From the NCBI RefSeq assembly GCF_030408815.1, contig NZ_CP047355.1, positions 1,116,001-1,180,000 on the forward strand: a stretch of 64,000 bases of DNA, read 5' to 3'. Positions 8,470-17,864 of this stretch are shown in pieces. Origin of the DNA: Corynebacterium freiburgense (GTDB taxonomy: Bacteria; Actinomycetota; Actinomycetes; Mycobacteriales; Mycobacteriaceae). Positions within the stretch are counted from its first letter, which is position 1. Every line of letters begins with the position of its first letter. The position numbers were made by a program, and so were the translations under genes. The notes under the pieces are model-generated. The model made no database searches. It was not told the origin of the DNA and saw nothing but the letters and a program-made list of their open reading frames with translations.

Positions 8470-9123
8470 TTAATTCATTGTTGTTGGAAAGGGGAGAGGG
8501 GTACCAATACCAACGAGCTCAGCGGGCGGACCTTGACGAATCAGATCGTAGTAATGGTCTGCGGTTTCCTGATCGATCTGGGGTAACGACATGCACACGG
8601 TCTGAATGACATGCACATATGGAGACCCAAGTTGTTCTAAAGCTGTGCGCAGTACTTCAAGCCCGTCGCGGTGAGCCGACAACATATCAACCAAAGTTGC
8701 ATGGGCTTTAGATTCCGCTAGGGCGGAAGCCTCGAGGATTACGCACAGATGGTCGGGTAATTCGTTGCGGGCGAGTTCAAAACCTAAGACGCGTAGGGCA
8801 TCTTGAAACGCTACTAGTGCTGCACCACGTTGACGTGTGTCACCAACTGCGAAATATGATAAATACAATGAACAGCGTCGTCGCTGATCAAAGGTAGTTA
8901 CATAGTGTTCAGCTAGCGACCGGATCCCGACTAAGCGAATATGATCGCAGAATTTTTTGAGCTCTTTTGCAACGAGATCCGGAAGAAAATCGATTTGCTG
9001 TTCGACCGCATCTAATGCCAGAAGCAGTGTAGGGCTCGGATAATCTAAAAACAAAGAACACGCCATGTGTACTATTTGTCGCTGTTTCCTGCTCATAGGA
9101 ATAGGGGCTGAGAACGTATTCAT
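8470..9123 (-). CDS. narJ: Nitrate reductase molybdenum cofactor assembly chaperone
   Basis: 217 residues, a helical TorD/DmsD-type chaperone. NarJ binds apo-NarG, lets the molybdenum cofactor be inserted and then allows NarGH to dock on NarI; it is not part of the final enzyme. Seen here are the SRKQRQIVHMACSLFLDYP start and the YVTTFDQRRRCSLYLSYFAVGDTRQRG segment typical of the family. Its ATG overlaps the narH stop (ATGA), indicating translational coupling. Confidence 0.93.
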   Translation of the reverse strand: MNTFSAPIPMSRKQRQIVHMACSLFLDYPSPTLLLALDAVEQQIDFLPDLVAKELKKFCDHIRLVGIRSLAEHYVTTFDQRRRCSLYLSYFAVGDTRQRGAALVAFQDALRVLGFELARNELPDHLCVILEASALAESKAHATLVDMLSAHRDGLEVLRTALEQLGSPYVHVIQTVCMSLPQIDQETADHYYDLIRQGPPAELVGIGTPLPFPTTMN

Positions 9124-10715
9124 TTCGCGGCCTTAGAATCCGGGAACATTGCGTCAGGGCGGGTACCGGTCGGCCAAGAAGCCAAATTGATCAAACCGTT
9201 CTTGCAAGCTTCGGGTGCGCCCTCACCTAACCCATGAAATGCGGCGATAGTAAGATTTCGTTGCCCTGGGAAATCGGCGATAGCGGCATCTAAGCCAGCA
9301 ATGCCTCGTGGCGTTTCGGTATGGGTCGTTGGAATAACGTAGCGATCGTCGTATTTCGCGATAGCAAGGAGCCGGTGCATTTTTTGGAGTTTTTCACCGG
9401 TTAAGCCAACTGCGGCGGCGATTTCTTCTTGAGGCTGTTGTCCCAAATTAATGTCACGCATATACGACCTCATAGCGGCCAATCTCCGCAATACACGTTC
9501 CACTGGACGCGTATCGCCTGCGGTAAACAATCCGGCAAGATACTCCAATGGGATCCGCATGGTAGAAATTGCGGTGTATAAGATTCGATGGTTTTCTCCA
9601 TCGTTTCCGCTCGCTGTGACTTGATCAACCACTGGTGAGAGCGGTGGTATGTACCAAACCATTGGTAGAGTCCGGTACTCTGGATGCAAGGGAAGTGCAA
9701 CTTCATAAGTGGAAATAAGATCCCATACGGGTGATTGCTGCGCTGCTTGAATCCATCCTCTTGGGATTCCTTCGTGTTCAGCGCCAGCGATAACCTCTGG
9801 ATCGAAAGGATTTAGCAAGATAGAACGCTGCGCATGATAGAGGTCTTTGGGATCCTGGATGCTGGCAGCTTCGGCAACGCGATCGGCATCGTAAAGTAAA
9901 ACTCCCAGATACCGTAGACGCCCCACGCAGGTTTCCGAACAAACTGTTGGTTGGCCTGCTTCCAGTCGAGGATAACAGAGTGTGCATTTCTCGGCTTTAC
10001 CGGATTTATGGTTAAAAAATACTTTCTTGTATGGACAACCGGAAACGCACATGCGCCACCCGCGACACCGATCTTGGTCAACCAGAACAATGCCATCTTC
10101 AGTGCGCTTATACATTGCTCCTGAGGGGCAGCTAGCGACGCATGTCGGGTTTAAACAATGCTCGCAAATGCGCGGCAAATAGAACATAAAGGCGTCTTCG
10201 ATTTCGGTTTTTACCTTCAGGTTCATCTCGTGCAGCACGGGATCTTCCGAAAGTGTTTCCATGGAGCCGCCGAGGTCATCGTCCCAAGCCGAAGACCATT
10301 CAACTTTATTAATTGGTTGTCCGGTGAGCTGGTTTAGTGGCCGGGCGCTGGGTTGCGTCTGCTGTCCTTGAGGGGCGCTGAGCAGCTTGTCGTACTCATA
10401 GGTCCACGGTTCGTAATAGTCTGAAATATCCGGAAGATTAGGGTTATGGAAAATGGTGGCTAGTTTGCGTAGCCGCCCGCCGGAACGTGGCTTGAGCTTT
10501 CCGCCCCGTGTGCGTTGCCAACCACCTTCCCATTTGTCTTGGTTTTCCCAAGCACGTGGATAACCAACACCAGGGCGTGTTTCTACATTGTTGAACCAGA
10601 CGTATTCCACACCTTCACGGTTGGTCCATGCTTGTTTACACGTGACAGAACACGTGTGGCAACCAATACACTTGTCTAGGTTCATCACCATTGCGATTTG
10701 CGCCATGACCTTCAT
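9120..10715 (-). CDS. narH: Respiratory nitrate reductase, beta subunit
   Basis: 531 residues. NarH carries four iron-sulfur clusters that wire NarI to NarG on the cytoplasmic face. All four cysteine groups are visible: CIGCHTCSVTC, CEHCLNPTCVASC, CRGWRMCVSGC and CTLCYPRLEAGQPTVCSETC. The Trp in CRGWRMC replaces a Cys, which gives the [3Fe-4S] cluster known from NarH. The ATG lies on the last base of the narG stop (TGATG), so the two subunits are translationally coupled. A second in-frame ATG three codons later would give MAQIAMVMNLDKC and is an equally good start. Confidence 0.97.
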   Translation of the reverse strand: MKVMAQIAMVMNLDKCIGCHTCSVTCKQAWTNREGVEYVWFNNVETRPGVGYPRAWENQDKWEGGWQRTRGGKLKPRSGGRLRKLATIFHNPNLPDISDYYEPWTYEYDKLLSAPQGQQTQPSARPLNQLTGQPINKVEWSSAWDDDLGGSMETLSEDPVLHEMNLKVKTEIEDAFMFYLPRICEHCLNPTCVASCPSGAMYKRTEDGIVLVDQDRCRGWRMCVSGCPYKKVFFNHKSGKAEKCTLCYPRLEAGQPTVCSETCVGRLRYLGVLLYDADRVAEAASIQDPKDLYHAQRSILLNPFDPEVIAGAEHEGIPRGWIQAAQQSPVWDLISTYEVALPLHPEYRTLPMVWYIPPLSPVVDQVTASGNDGENHRILYTAISTMRIPLEYLAGLFTAGDTRPVERVLRRLAAMRSYMRDINLGQQPQEEIAAAVGLTGEKLQKMHRLLAIAKYDDRYVIPTTHTETPRGIAGLDAAIADFPGQRNLTIAAFHGLGEGAPEACKNGLINLASWPTGTRPDAMFPDSKAAK

Positions 10716-13700
10716 CAGTACTGCACCTCCTGAGAACGACGACGAATTTTTGTGACCTCATCACGGTTATTACCCGTGGGGCCGATGTAATTGAATGCAT
10801 AGGTCAATTGCCCGTACCCGCCAATAAGATGCGTTGGTTTGATCATGATTCGAGTCAGAGAGTTGTGGGTACCACCGCGTCGTCCAGTGCGTTCATTCAG
10901 TGGCGTGCCAACAGTGCGTTCGGATGCGTGGTGCATAAATGCTGTGCCCTCTGGCATGCGGTGTGAGACTACGGCGCGTGCGGACACCACGCCGTTTCGG
11001 TTATATGCTTCCACCCAATCGTTGTCTCTCACGCCGATCTTTTCGGCGTCCTTATGAGACATCCAGATCACTTGTCCACCGCGTGACAACGACAACATGT
11101 GGAGGTTGTCAAAGTATTGGGAGTGGATTGCCCACTTATTGTGCACCGTCAGGTACCGCACAGCGACTTCTGCAGTGCCGTGTTCTTCAGAAAGGTCACC
11201 GGGTGCCGCCTCACCATAGAGGTGGTGTAAGTCCACTGGTGGTCGGAAAATTGGCAACGATTCGCCATATTCCTGCATCCAATCATGGTCAAGGTAGTAG
11301 TGCATGCGGCCAGATAGGGTATGCCATGGTTTGTCGTGTTCGATATTGATGGAAAACGCTGTGTATCGACGCCCTCCATGCTCAGAACCCGACCATTCCG
11401 GCGACGTGATCACACCAATCGGACGTTCAGATACATCACGCCAAGTAATGCGACGTTCCTCATCGCCTTCCGCGAGATGAGCAGTCGGTTTATTGCTTCC
11501 TGTACGAATATCCAGCTGTCGGAATCCTTGTAAGGACAATCGCCCATTTGAGGTCCCGGAAAGCCGCAGCACCATGTCACAAGCTTTCAGATCAGTATCG
11601 ATGAGCGTTCGTAATCCCGATGAGGTTTCCGCCTGTCCGTTTGAACGTGCAAGCTCATCAAGTTCACGATCGGGATGATATGTGATGCCTTTGGTGGCCA
11701 TCCCCAGCTTGGCCGTAAGCGGGCCGATGGTATTGAACTTTTCAGCCGTCTTGTGGTATTCCCGCACTACAGGCACTAATTTTGGCATGGTCACGCCGGG
11801 TATTAGTCCGACTGTATCAATGTTTGGAACTACTCCGTGCGGGCTGTTTAGCTCATCAGGGGAATCGTGAGCCAAGGGGACTGCAACGATATCCGTTTGT
11901 GAACCTAACCAGCTTTCAGCCATTGTGCTAAAACGTGCGGCAAGATCTTGGAACAATTCAAAATCTGTACGTGCCTCCCATGGTGGATCGATCGCCGCAT
12001 TGAACGAGTGGATAAACGGGTGCATGTCTGTGGAGGAAAGATCATGTTTCTCATACCATGTTGCCGCTGGGAAGATAATGTCGCTGACAAGTGTCGTCGA
12101 CGTAGAACGGAAGTCCGAAGTCATCATCAGGTCGAGCTTGCCGTGTGCCGCATCTCGCCACGTGATGGATGTAGGACGCATCTCCGGCGATACTTCGGCG
12201 GCGGTGGCATCGGAATCTACCCCAAGCATGTGTCGCAAAAAGAACTCGGTTCCTTTGGCCGAAGATCCCATCAGGTTGGTTCGCCAGTTCAGTAGGATTT
12301 TTGGGTGGTTCACCACATTATCGGGATCCTCACAAGCAAACTGAAGTTCGCCACTTTGCAATTGCTGGACAATATGCTCTTGTACAGGAATTCCCAGTCC
12401 TTCAGCCTCCGCACTAAGGATGAGGTTATTGCGGTTAAATTGCGGATACGATGGCATCCAACCGCGTTTCGCCGATTCGACTAGTGTGTCCGCTACCATG
12501 CGATCGCTAACCTTGCCTTCGCCGAGCGGTGAGGCCAAGCGATCAGCCCGTGTCTGGTCGTAGCGCCACTGATCGGTGGTGATGTACCAGAATCCGGTGG
12601 AAATCATTTGTCGTGGTGGGCGGTTCCAGTCCAATGCAAATGTATATTGCGCCCATCCCGTCTGCGGACGTAGTTTTTCTTGCCCAACATAGTGTGCCCA
12701 CCCGCCGCCATTAATTCCTTGCGTGCCGCACATCGACGTCAGTGCAAGGAACGTCCTGTAGATGGTGTCTGCGTTAAAGAAGTGATTGACACCTGCGCCC
12801 ATGACAATCATTGAGCGACCTTTTGAATCTATGGCGTTTTGTGCGAACTCCCGCCCGATTCGAATGGCGCCGTGCATTGGCACGCCAGTAAGCTCCTCTT
12901 GCCAGGCAGGGGTACCAGGGCATGTAGCATCTTCGTATGAAGTTGGCCATTGACCAGGCAGATGTAGTTCTTCCCGTTCCACACCGTATGCTGCCAGCAA
13001 CAAATCGTACACTGTGGTTACTACGTGGTTGCCTACCTTCATCACTGGCACACCACGCTTGATGACGCCTGCCCCCACCGGGCCGTGTGTACCTGCCTCA
13101 CCAGGTAAGTCGAATCGCGGCAGTGAGATTTCCTCAGTGAATTGGGTGCCGGTGTCTGCCATGGACATTACAGGGTCGACATTGTTGAGTGAAAGGTTCC
13201 ACTTTCCGATGCCGTCGTCACCCCACCGGTCAGCAACGGTGCCGCCAGGATCAACAACTTCTCCAGAAGCCTCCATTGCTAGCAATCGGTGTGTTGCGTT
13301 TGGCGTTTGCGCCAGTGTGTCATCGACACCAGCCATATCGGCGGCAGTGAGGAATTTACCGGCAGTTACAGTCCCGTCAGGATGTCTATCAAGCGTGACG
13401 AGGAATGGGGAATCCGTGTATTTACGCATGTAATCTAGGAAATATGGCGTTTTCTTGCTGACATGGAATTCCTTGAGGATTACATGACCCATTGCGAACG
13501 CAAGTGCACCGTCAGTACCAGGGCTAATGCGCAGCCACTCATCTGCAAATTTGGTATTGTCAGCGAAGTCCGGTGACACAACTACGACTTTTTGTCCGTG
13601 ATAACGTGCTTCTGCCATGAAGTGAGCATCAGGCGTACGTGTCTGTGGCAGGTTTGATCCCCACATGATGAGGTATGCCGAATTAAACCAGTCACCAGCT

Positions 13701-14446
13701 TCAGGCACATCCGTCTGATCACCAAACACCTGTGGCGAGGCAGGGGGTAGGTCTGCGTACCAATCGTAGAAGGAGAGATTCACTCCACCAATGAGCTGTA
13801 AGAAACGAGAGCCTGCACCATAACTCACCATGGACATCGCCGGGATCACAGTGAAGCCGGCTATTCTGTCTGGTCCATACTGCCGCACAGTGTAGACGTG
13901 GGCTGCGGCAGCCATTTCGAGGGCTTCTTCATATGAAATGCGGATCAGGCCGCCTTTGCCACGAGCACTTTTATATGCTTTGGCTTTTATCTCATCTTCG
14001 ACGATGTCCCGCCACGCAAGTACAGGGTCACCGAGACGCTGTTTCGCTGCGCGGTACATGTCCACCAGTACTCCTCGGGCATACGGGTATCGAATACGAG
14101 TGGGGGAATATGTATACCAGGAAAACGCGGCACCACGTGGACAGCCGCGGGGTTCATATTCTGGCATTTCAGGTCCGGTGGTGGGATAGTCAGTTTGTTG
14201 TGACTCCCATGTGATCACACCGTCTTTGACATAGACTTTCCATGAGCATGAACCAGTGCAGTTTACGCCGTGTGTGGAACGTACTACCTTGTCAAACGAC
14301 CAGCGATCGCGGTAAAAGACATCGGCGTCGCGTCCACCACGGAGGTGAATCTGTTGTAACCCTTCTCCAGATGTACCTCGGCGTAGAAAGGTGCCGAGTT
14401 TGAGCAGTGGGTTTGTAGTGGAGGCATCACTTGGGTGATTAGTCAT
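10715..14446 (-). CDS. narG: Respiratory nitrate reductase, alpha subunit (catalytic)
   Basis: 1243 residues, full length. NarG holds the bis-MGD molybdenum site and an N-terminal [4Fe-4S] cluster and reduces nitrate to nitrite on the cytoplasmic side. The N-terminal cluster motif HGVNCTGSCSW, with a later EPRGCPRGA cysteine, is intact. The YDWYADLPPASP segment corresponds to the region with the molybdenum-ligating aspartate in E. coli NarG. No twin-arginine signal is present, consistent with an inward-facing enzyme. It follows narK by about 35 bases. The many plus-strand open frames across it are shadows. Confidence 0.98.
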   Translation of the reverse strand: MTNHPSDASTTNPLLKLGTFLRRGTSGEGLQQIHLRGGRDADVFYRDRWSFDKVVRSTHGVNCTGSCSWKVYVKDGVITWESQQTDYPTTGPEMPEYEPRGCPRGAAFSWYTYSPTRIRYPYARGVLVDMYRAAKQRLGDPVLAWRDIVEDEIKAKAYKSARGKGGLIRISYEEALEMAAAAHVYTVRQYGPDRIAGFTVIPAMSMVSYGAGSRFLQLIGGVNLSFYDWYADLPPASPQVFGDQTDVPEAGDWFNSAYLIMWGSNLPQTRTPDAHFMAEARYHGQKVVVVSPDFADNTKFADEWLRISPGTDGALAFAMGHVILKEFHVSKKTPYFLDYMRKYTDSPFLVTLDRHPDGTVTAGKFLTAADMAGVDDTLAQTPNATHRLLAMEASGEVVDPGGTVADRWGDDGIGKWNLSLNNVDPVMSMADTGTQFTEEISLPRFDLPGEAGTHGPVGAGVIKRGVPVMKVGNHVVTTVYDLLLAAYGVEREELHLPGQWPTSYEDATCPGTPAWQEELTGVPMHGAIRIGREFAQNAIDSKGRSMIVMGAGVNHFFNADTIYRTFLALTSMCGTQGINGGGWAHYVGQEKLRPQTGWAQYTFALDWNRPPRQMISTGFWYITTDQWRYDQTRADRLASPLGEGKVSDRMVADTLVESAKRGWMPSYPQFNRNNLILSAEAEGLGIPVQEHIVQQLQSGELQFACEDPDNVVNHPKILLNWRTNLMGSSAKGTEFFLRHMLGVDSDATAAEVSPEMRPTSITWRDAAHGKLDLMMTSDFRSTSTTLVSDIIFPAATWYEKHDLSSTDMHPFIHSFNAAIDPPWEARTDFELFQDLAARFSTMAESWLGSQTDIVAVPLAHDSPDELNSPHGVVPNIDTVGLIPGVTMPKLVPVVREYHKTAEKFNTIGPLTAKLGMATKGITYHPDRELDELARSNGQAETSSGLRTLIDTDLKACDMVLRLSGTSNGRLSLQGFRQLDIRTGSNKPTAHLAEGDEERRITWRDVSERPIGVITSPEWSGSEHGGRRYTAFSINIEHDKPWHTLSGRMHYYLDHDWMQEYGESLPIFRPPVDLHHLYGEAAPGDLSEEHGTAEVAVRYLTVHNKWAIHSQYFDNLHMLSLSRGGQVIWMSHKDAEKIGVRDNDWVEAYNRNGVVSARAVVSHRMPEGTAFMHHASERTVGTPLNERTGRRGGTHNSLTRIMIKPTHLIGGYGQLTYAFNYIGPTGNNRDEVTKIRRRSQEVQY

Positions 14447-14481
14447 GGTGTGAGCCTTTCAAAAAATTCATTGGGTAGGTT

Positions 14482-15813
14482 TTATCCAGGGAATGGGGCG
14501 TTTGGTCGGGCGTAGTAAATCCATGTCAGAGCGGTGGCGAAAATGAAATACGCGACACAGCCCCAGAAGAAGGTTGTGGGTGCCATGAGCGAAAGCAGAA
14601 CACCGACAATAAAAGGACCAAAAGAAGCAATTGCTGAAGTCCAGCCGATGACGCCGCCAGCTTGACGTTTAGGCAAAATCATTGGCATTTGCTTAAATGT
14701 GCCAGCGTTACCGAGGCCTGTGAAAAAGAACATCACCAGCATGGCCACCAAAAATGGCCAAAAGTCGGATGGAGATTCGGGGTTCAAAAATAGTGCGGCC
14801 ACGATGGTGGAAATGGTCATGCCGACACCGCCAATAAACGTGAATATTGCGCCGCCATAGCGATCGCAAAGTCCACCGAAAGCAGCGCGAATGCCAGAAC
14901 CAATCAATGGTCCGAGAAACGCGAAGGTTGCTCCGGCAGGTAGTGTCGCGACGTCGAAACGCGCGGCAAGGTCAGAATCAGCACCAAATACGTTATTCAC
15001 CAACAGGCCGAATTGTGCAGCAAATCCAGCAAAAGCCCCGAACGTCATGATGTAAATAATCGTGAGAATCCACGTATTCTTGTTGCCAAAAATATCCATC
15101 TGTTGGCGGATATTTGCTTTAATCGGAACATCTTTTAGCCATAGAAATGCAACGGCGGCCATAATTAGTGTCCAGGGAACGAGTACAGCTGCCACGTTAT
15201 GCACCCAAATATCACCGTTGGAGGTGTGTTGTGGTGCAAACATGCCAAGGCCAAATAGTCCGAAACCCATGATCCATGGGCCGAGAAGTTGAATGAGTGA
15301 GACGCCGAAATTGCCGATGCCAGCTTGGAGCCCTAATGCGGATCCTGCTTTTGATTTAGGGAAGAAATAACCTGTTGAGGGCATATATCCGGCAAATGAA
15401 CCGCCGCCAACACCGGTCATGAGTGCAAGGCAAATAAGCCACCAATATGGTGTGGTGGGGTCTTGTACTGCAAAAAACCAGCCAACCATTGGGATCACAA
15501 ACAAAAGTGAGGAAATTCCTACCAATTTGCGGGTGCCCAAAATTGGCGGCAAAAACATATACAGCAAACGGAAGAGTCCGCCAGAAAGTCCTGGGACGGC
15601 AGCCAGCCAATAGAGTTGCTCTTTTGAAAGGTCAAAACCAATAGCATTCAGTTTTGGTGCGATCGCTGAGACGAGGTACCACACGCAGAAGCCAATGGTG
15701 AGCGAAATCGTCGAGATGATCAGGGTGCGCCAAGCGATCTTAGAATCCCAGCAGGTTGGATCCTCTGGGTCCCAACCTTGTAACACCCGACCTTCTGTAT
15801 TCAGTGGGGTCAT
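14482..15813 (-). CDS. narK: Nitrate/nitrite transporter of the major facilitator family
   Basis: 443 residues with twelve predicted helices. NarK-type carriers import nitrate and export nitrite, which keeps the cytoplasmic NarG supplied and removes toxic nitrite. Nitrate-signature glycine-rich stretches are present: GVGGGSFAGYMPSTGYFFPKSKAGSALGLQAGIGNFG and FFTGLGNAGTFKQMP. It is the first gene of the narKGHJI run and its ATG follows GAAAGGTGAAGC. The promoter must lie in the 195-base gap shared with the divergent mog gene. Confidence 0.95.
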   Translation of the reverse strand: MTPLNTEGRVLQGWDPEDPTCWDSKIAWRTLIISTISLTIGFCVWYLVSAIAPKLNAIGFDLSKEQLYWLAAVPGLSGGLFRLLYMFLPPILGTRKLVGISSLLFVIPMVGWFFAVQDPTTPYWWLICLALMTGVGGGSFAGYMPSTGYFFPKSKAGSALGLQAGIGNFGVSLIQLLGPWIMGFGLFGLGMFAPQHTSNGDIWVHNVAAVLVPWTLIMAAVAFLWLKDVPIKANIRQQMDIFGNKNTWILTIIYIMTFGAFAGFAAQFGLLVNNVFGADSDLAARFDVATLPAGATFAFLGPLIGSGIRAAFGGLCDRYGGAIFTFIGGVGMTISTIVAALFLNPESPSDFWPFLVAMLVMFFFTGLGNAGTFKQMPMILPKRQAGGVIGWTSAIASFGPFIVGVLLSLMAPTTFFWGCVAYFIFATALTWIYYARPNAPFPG

Positions 15814-16008
15814 GAAAGCTTCACCTTTCGTAGGTCTCCTTATAGGAGTGGATCAATGTGAGCTTGCTGGCTGCGCAGTCGCCTCTTGTTTCTATTTAAA
15901 CGGAAAAAACTAGATAAAATAGGGATTGATGCGGTTTTGAGATGAATCATCAGCACAGAACATTTCGCTATACCCAAAAATGGGGGTAGTACGAAAGGAG
16001 AACGGAAA
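15814..16008. promoter_or_regulatory. Divergent narK / mog promoter region
   Basis: A 195-base gap between the divergent narK and mog genes. It holds an interrupted palindrome CTCCT-TAT-AGGAG (15836-15848), within the narK leader, and TACCC-8 bases-GGGTA (15971-15988), about 20 bases before mog. A TGTGA half-site near 15856 could belong to a CRP/GlxR-type site, but no full partner is seen. A likely mog ribosome-binding site GAAAGGAG lies at about 15993-16000. The AT-rich stretch near 15890-15930 probably contains the -10 elements. These are candidates for the local regulator. Confidence 0.5.
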
Positions 16009-16557
16009 ATGTCAGATGTGCCAACCTTGGAAAAGCAACTTGTACCACTCGAAGGAAGCGTGAAAGGCGCTGTGATTACTGTGTCGGATCGTTGCAGCAG
16101 TGGGGAACGGGAAGATCATTCTGGCCCACTTGCCCGGAAAATGCTGTCCGAGTACGGGATTGATGTTGGGGAAGTGGTGCTAATTCCAGATGGTATTGAA
16201 CATGTTCAAGCTGCATTGCAGTCTGCACTAGATGCGGGGGCGAGAGTGATTATCACCGTTGGCGGTACCGGAGTAACAACGCGTGATCTGACACCAGAGG
16301 CTACTCGGCCCTTCGTTGATCTGGAGTTGCCTGGAATCGCCACTCAAATCTTGATGAAAGGTTTGGAGAAGACGCCATTGGCGGGGCTATCGCGGGGACT
16401 TGTTGGGGTGACTGGGCGCGGTGAACAAGCGGCAATAATTGTGAATTCGCCAGGTTCAAAGGGGGGAGTTCGAGACGTTGTCTCAGTTATTGGGCCATTG
16501 GTGCCGCATATTTTAGAACAGCTTGTTGGGCATGATGGAAGTGTGCACTTACCGTAA
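16009..16557 (+). CDS. mog: Molybdopterin adenylyltransferase, MogA/MoaB family
   Basis: 182 residues. Proteins of this family adenylate molybdopterin to prepare it for molybdenum insertion by MoeA. The diagnostic TVGGTGVTTRDLTPEATRP stretch near residues 84-103 and the C-terminal IIVNSPGSKGGVRDV stretch bind the pterin. The ATG follows GAAAGGAGAACGG. It diverges from narK and heads a plus-strand run with the membrane protein and nirK, so cofactor synthesis and nitrogen-oxide respiration are organised together. The same gene lies next to narKGHJI in C. glutamicum, as I recall its gene order. Confidence 0.92.
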   Translation: MSDVPTLEKQLVPLEGSVKGAVITVSDRCSSGEREDHSGPLARKMLSEYGIDVGEVVLIPDGIEHVQAALQSALDAGARVIITVGGTGVTTRDLTPEATRPFVDLELPGIATQILMKGLEKTPLAGLSRGLVGVTGRGEQAAIIVNSPGSKGGVRDVVSVIGPLVPHILEQLVGHDGSVHLP

Positions 16558-16620
16558 TTTACGGATCTATCCCTAGTTCCGTGGAATCAATTCGCTGTAT
16601 ATGTAAGAGCAAGAATCCTG

Positions 16621-17862
16621 GTGATTGTTGATGTTGCAATGAACATGCAAACAATTTTTGAAAAGCGCAGTTACTGGCATACATTGATTGCTGTAATCAT
16701 TGGCGTTTGGAGCATTGTTGGTGCTGTAACACTCGTGTTTAGCCAGGATTGGTGGCATCACATCCATGTTTTTACTTTGGGAGTGTTAGCTAACGCCATC
16801 ATTGCTTACTCCACCCATTTTGCGCAGGTACTCACGCATTCCAAAAAGAAACAATATCGCAGCGCAGTATTGAAAATGGTATTGGTAACCATATCGATCA
16901 TTATATTATTTGTTTGGGGTATGCAATCACCATGGTCGTCGCAGGTAATTGTGGCGGTAATAGTTATTTTCGGTGTGGCATTGTGGCATTTGGCCAGTCT
17001 TTACCGCGTATGGAGTGGAAGCAAACGTTCAGCAAAAGTTCCGGTGTTATCAAACATTGTTGTGTTTTATATGGTGGCGGCTTTGTTTTTGGCAGTTGCC
17101 GTGGCGTTGATCATGGCAGGGTATTTGTTGCAATGGAATATGAGCCTCGTTGTTGCAGCGCATTCGCGTGTAGCGTTATGGGGTTTTGCGTGGACAACTA
17201 TCTTTGGGACGAGTATCACGATGATACCGATGCTCACAAGAACCCGATACTCCACCACTGCACAGCAACAATCTCTACGAGCGCTGGGTGTTCATAGCGG
17301 AATGCTCGTAATCAGTGTTCTAGTTATGCTCCTATCTGAAAGCCGTTTGGCAGGTATAGGATTCTTGTTTGTTGCTGTGGCTGGGACGTTTGTTATGGGT
17401 CCTGTACTACTGGCTGCGGTGCGTGCACCTAATCAGGCTGATTGGGATACCGCTAGCGTCGGCGCATGTACTGCAATTATTTGGATTCTTGGTTTGGTGT
17501 TTGTTGATGCGATTGCGTTGATATGTGGGGTTGCGCCGCGGGTGAGTTTTCATAATATTCTTCCGGCTTTGCTTGGAGTGGGTGTTATGCAGCTCATTTT
17601 TTCCGTATTGCTATTTTTATTGCCAGCAATGATTGGGCGTGGTCCCAGTGCAGTTCGGCTTGGGCGCGGCATTTCGGAATATGGTGGCCCCGCGCGACTG
17701 GTCATTTTGAATTATGGCGGCATATTGACGCTTATTTCTTTGCTGAACCCATTGGCGTTGTTTCCGGGAATGTTATTGATGGCGCTTGGGCTGTTTGGAC
17801 ATATTGCCGTTTTAATTATCGCGGCATGTAAGCAATTTACTGTGACAAGAAAGCATACGTAG
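16621..17862 (+). CDS. Twelve-helix membrane protein next to nirK, function unknown
   Basis: About 407-413 residues with twelve predicted membrane helices. The start is unsure: GTG at 16621 or ATG at 16639 or 16645. Histidines fall in or next to helices (WWHHIHVF, YSTHFAQVLTH, ALWHLASLY, AAHSRVALWGF, GVHSG, LFGHIAVL), suggesting heme or copper sites. The general look recalls NnrS-type heme-copper membrane proteins linked to nitric oxide stress and the membrane proteins encoded beside actinobacterial copper nitrite reductases. The nirK start lies two bases after its stop, so the two are almost certainly cotranslated and may work together, for example in electron delivery or NO handling. I cannot assign a reaction. 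Confidence 0.7.
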   Translation: MIVDVAMNMQTIFEKRSYWHTLIAVIIGVWSIVGAVTLVFSQDWWHHIHVFTLGVLANAIIAYSTHFAQVLTHSKKKQYRSAVLKMVLVTISIIILFVWGMQSPWSSQVIVAVIVIFGVALWHLASLYRVWSGSKRSAKVPVLSNIVVFYMVAALFLAVAVALIMAGYLLQWNMSLVVAAHSRVALWGFAWTTIFGTSITMIPMLTRTRYSTTAQQQSLRALGVHSGMLVISVLVMLLSESRLAGIGFLFVAVAGTFVMGPVLLAAVRAPNQADWDTASVGACTAIIWILGLVFVDAIALICGVAPRVSFHNILPALLGVGVMQLIFSVLLFLLPAMIGRGPSAVRLGRGISEYGGPARLVILNYGGILTLISLLNPLALFPGMLLMALGLFGHIAVLIIAACKQFTVTRKHT

Positions 17863-17864
17863 TA

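Noticed and set aside
11925..12344. Plus-strand open frames across narG
   Set aside because: They are antisense to the fully conserved NarG sequence and encode compositionally odd proteins.
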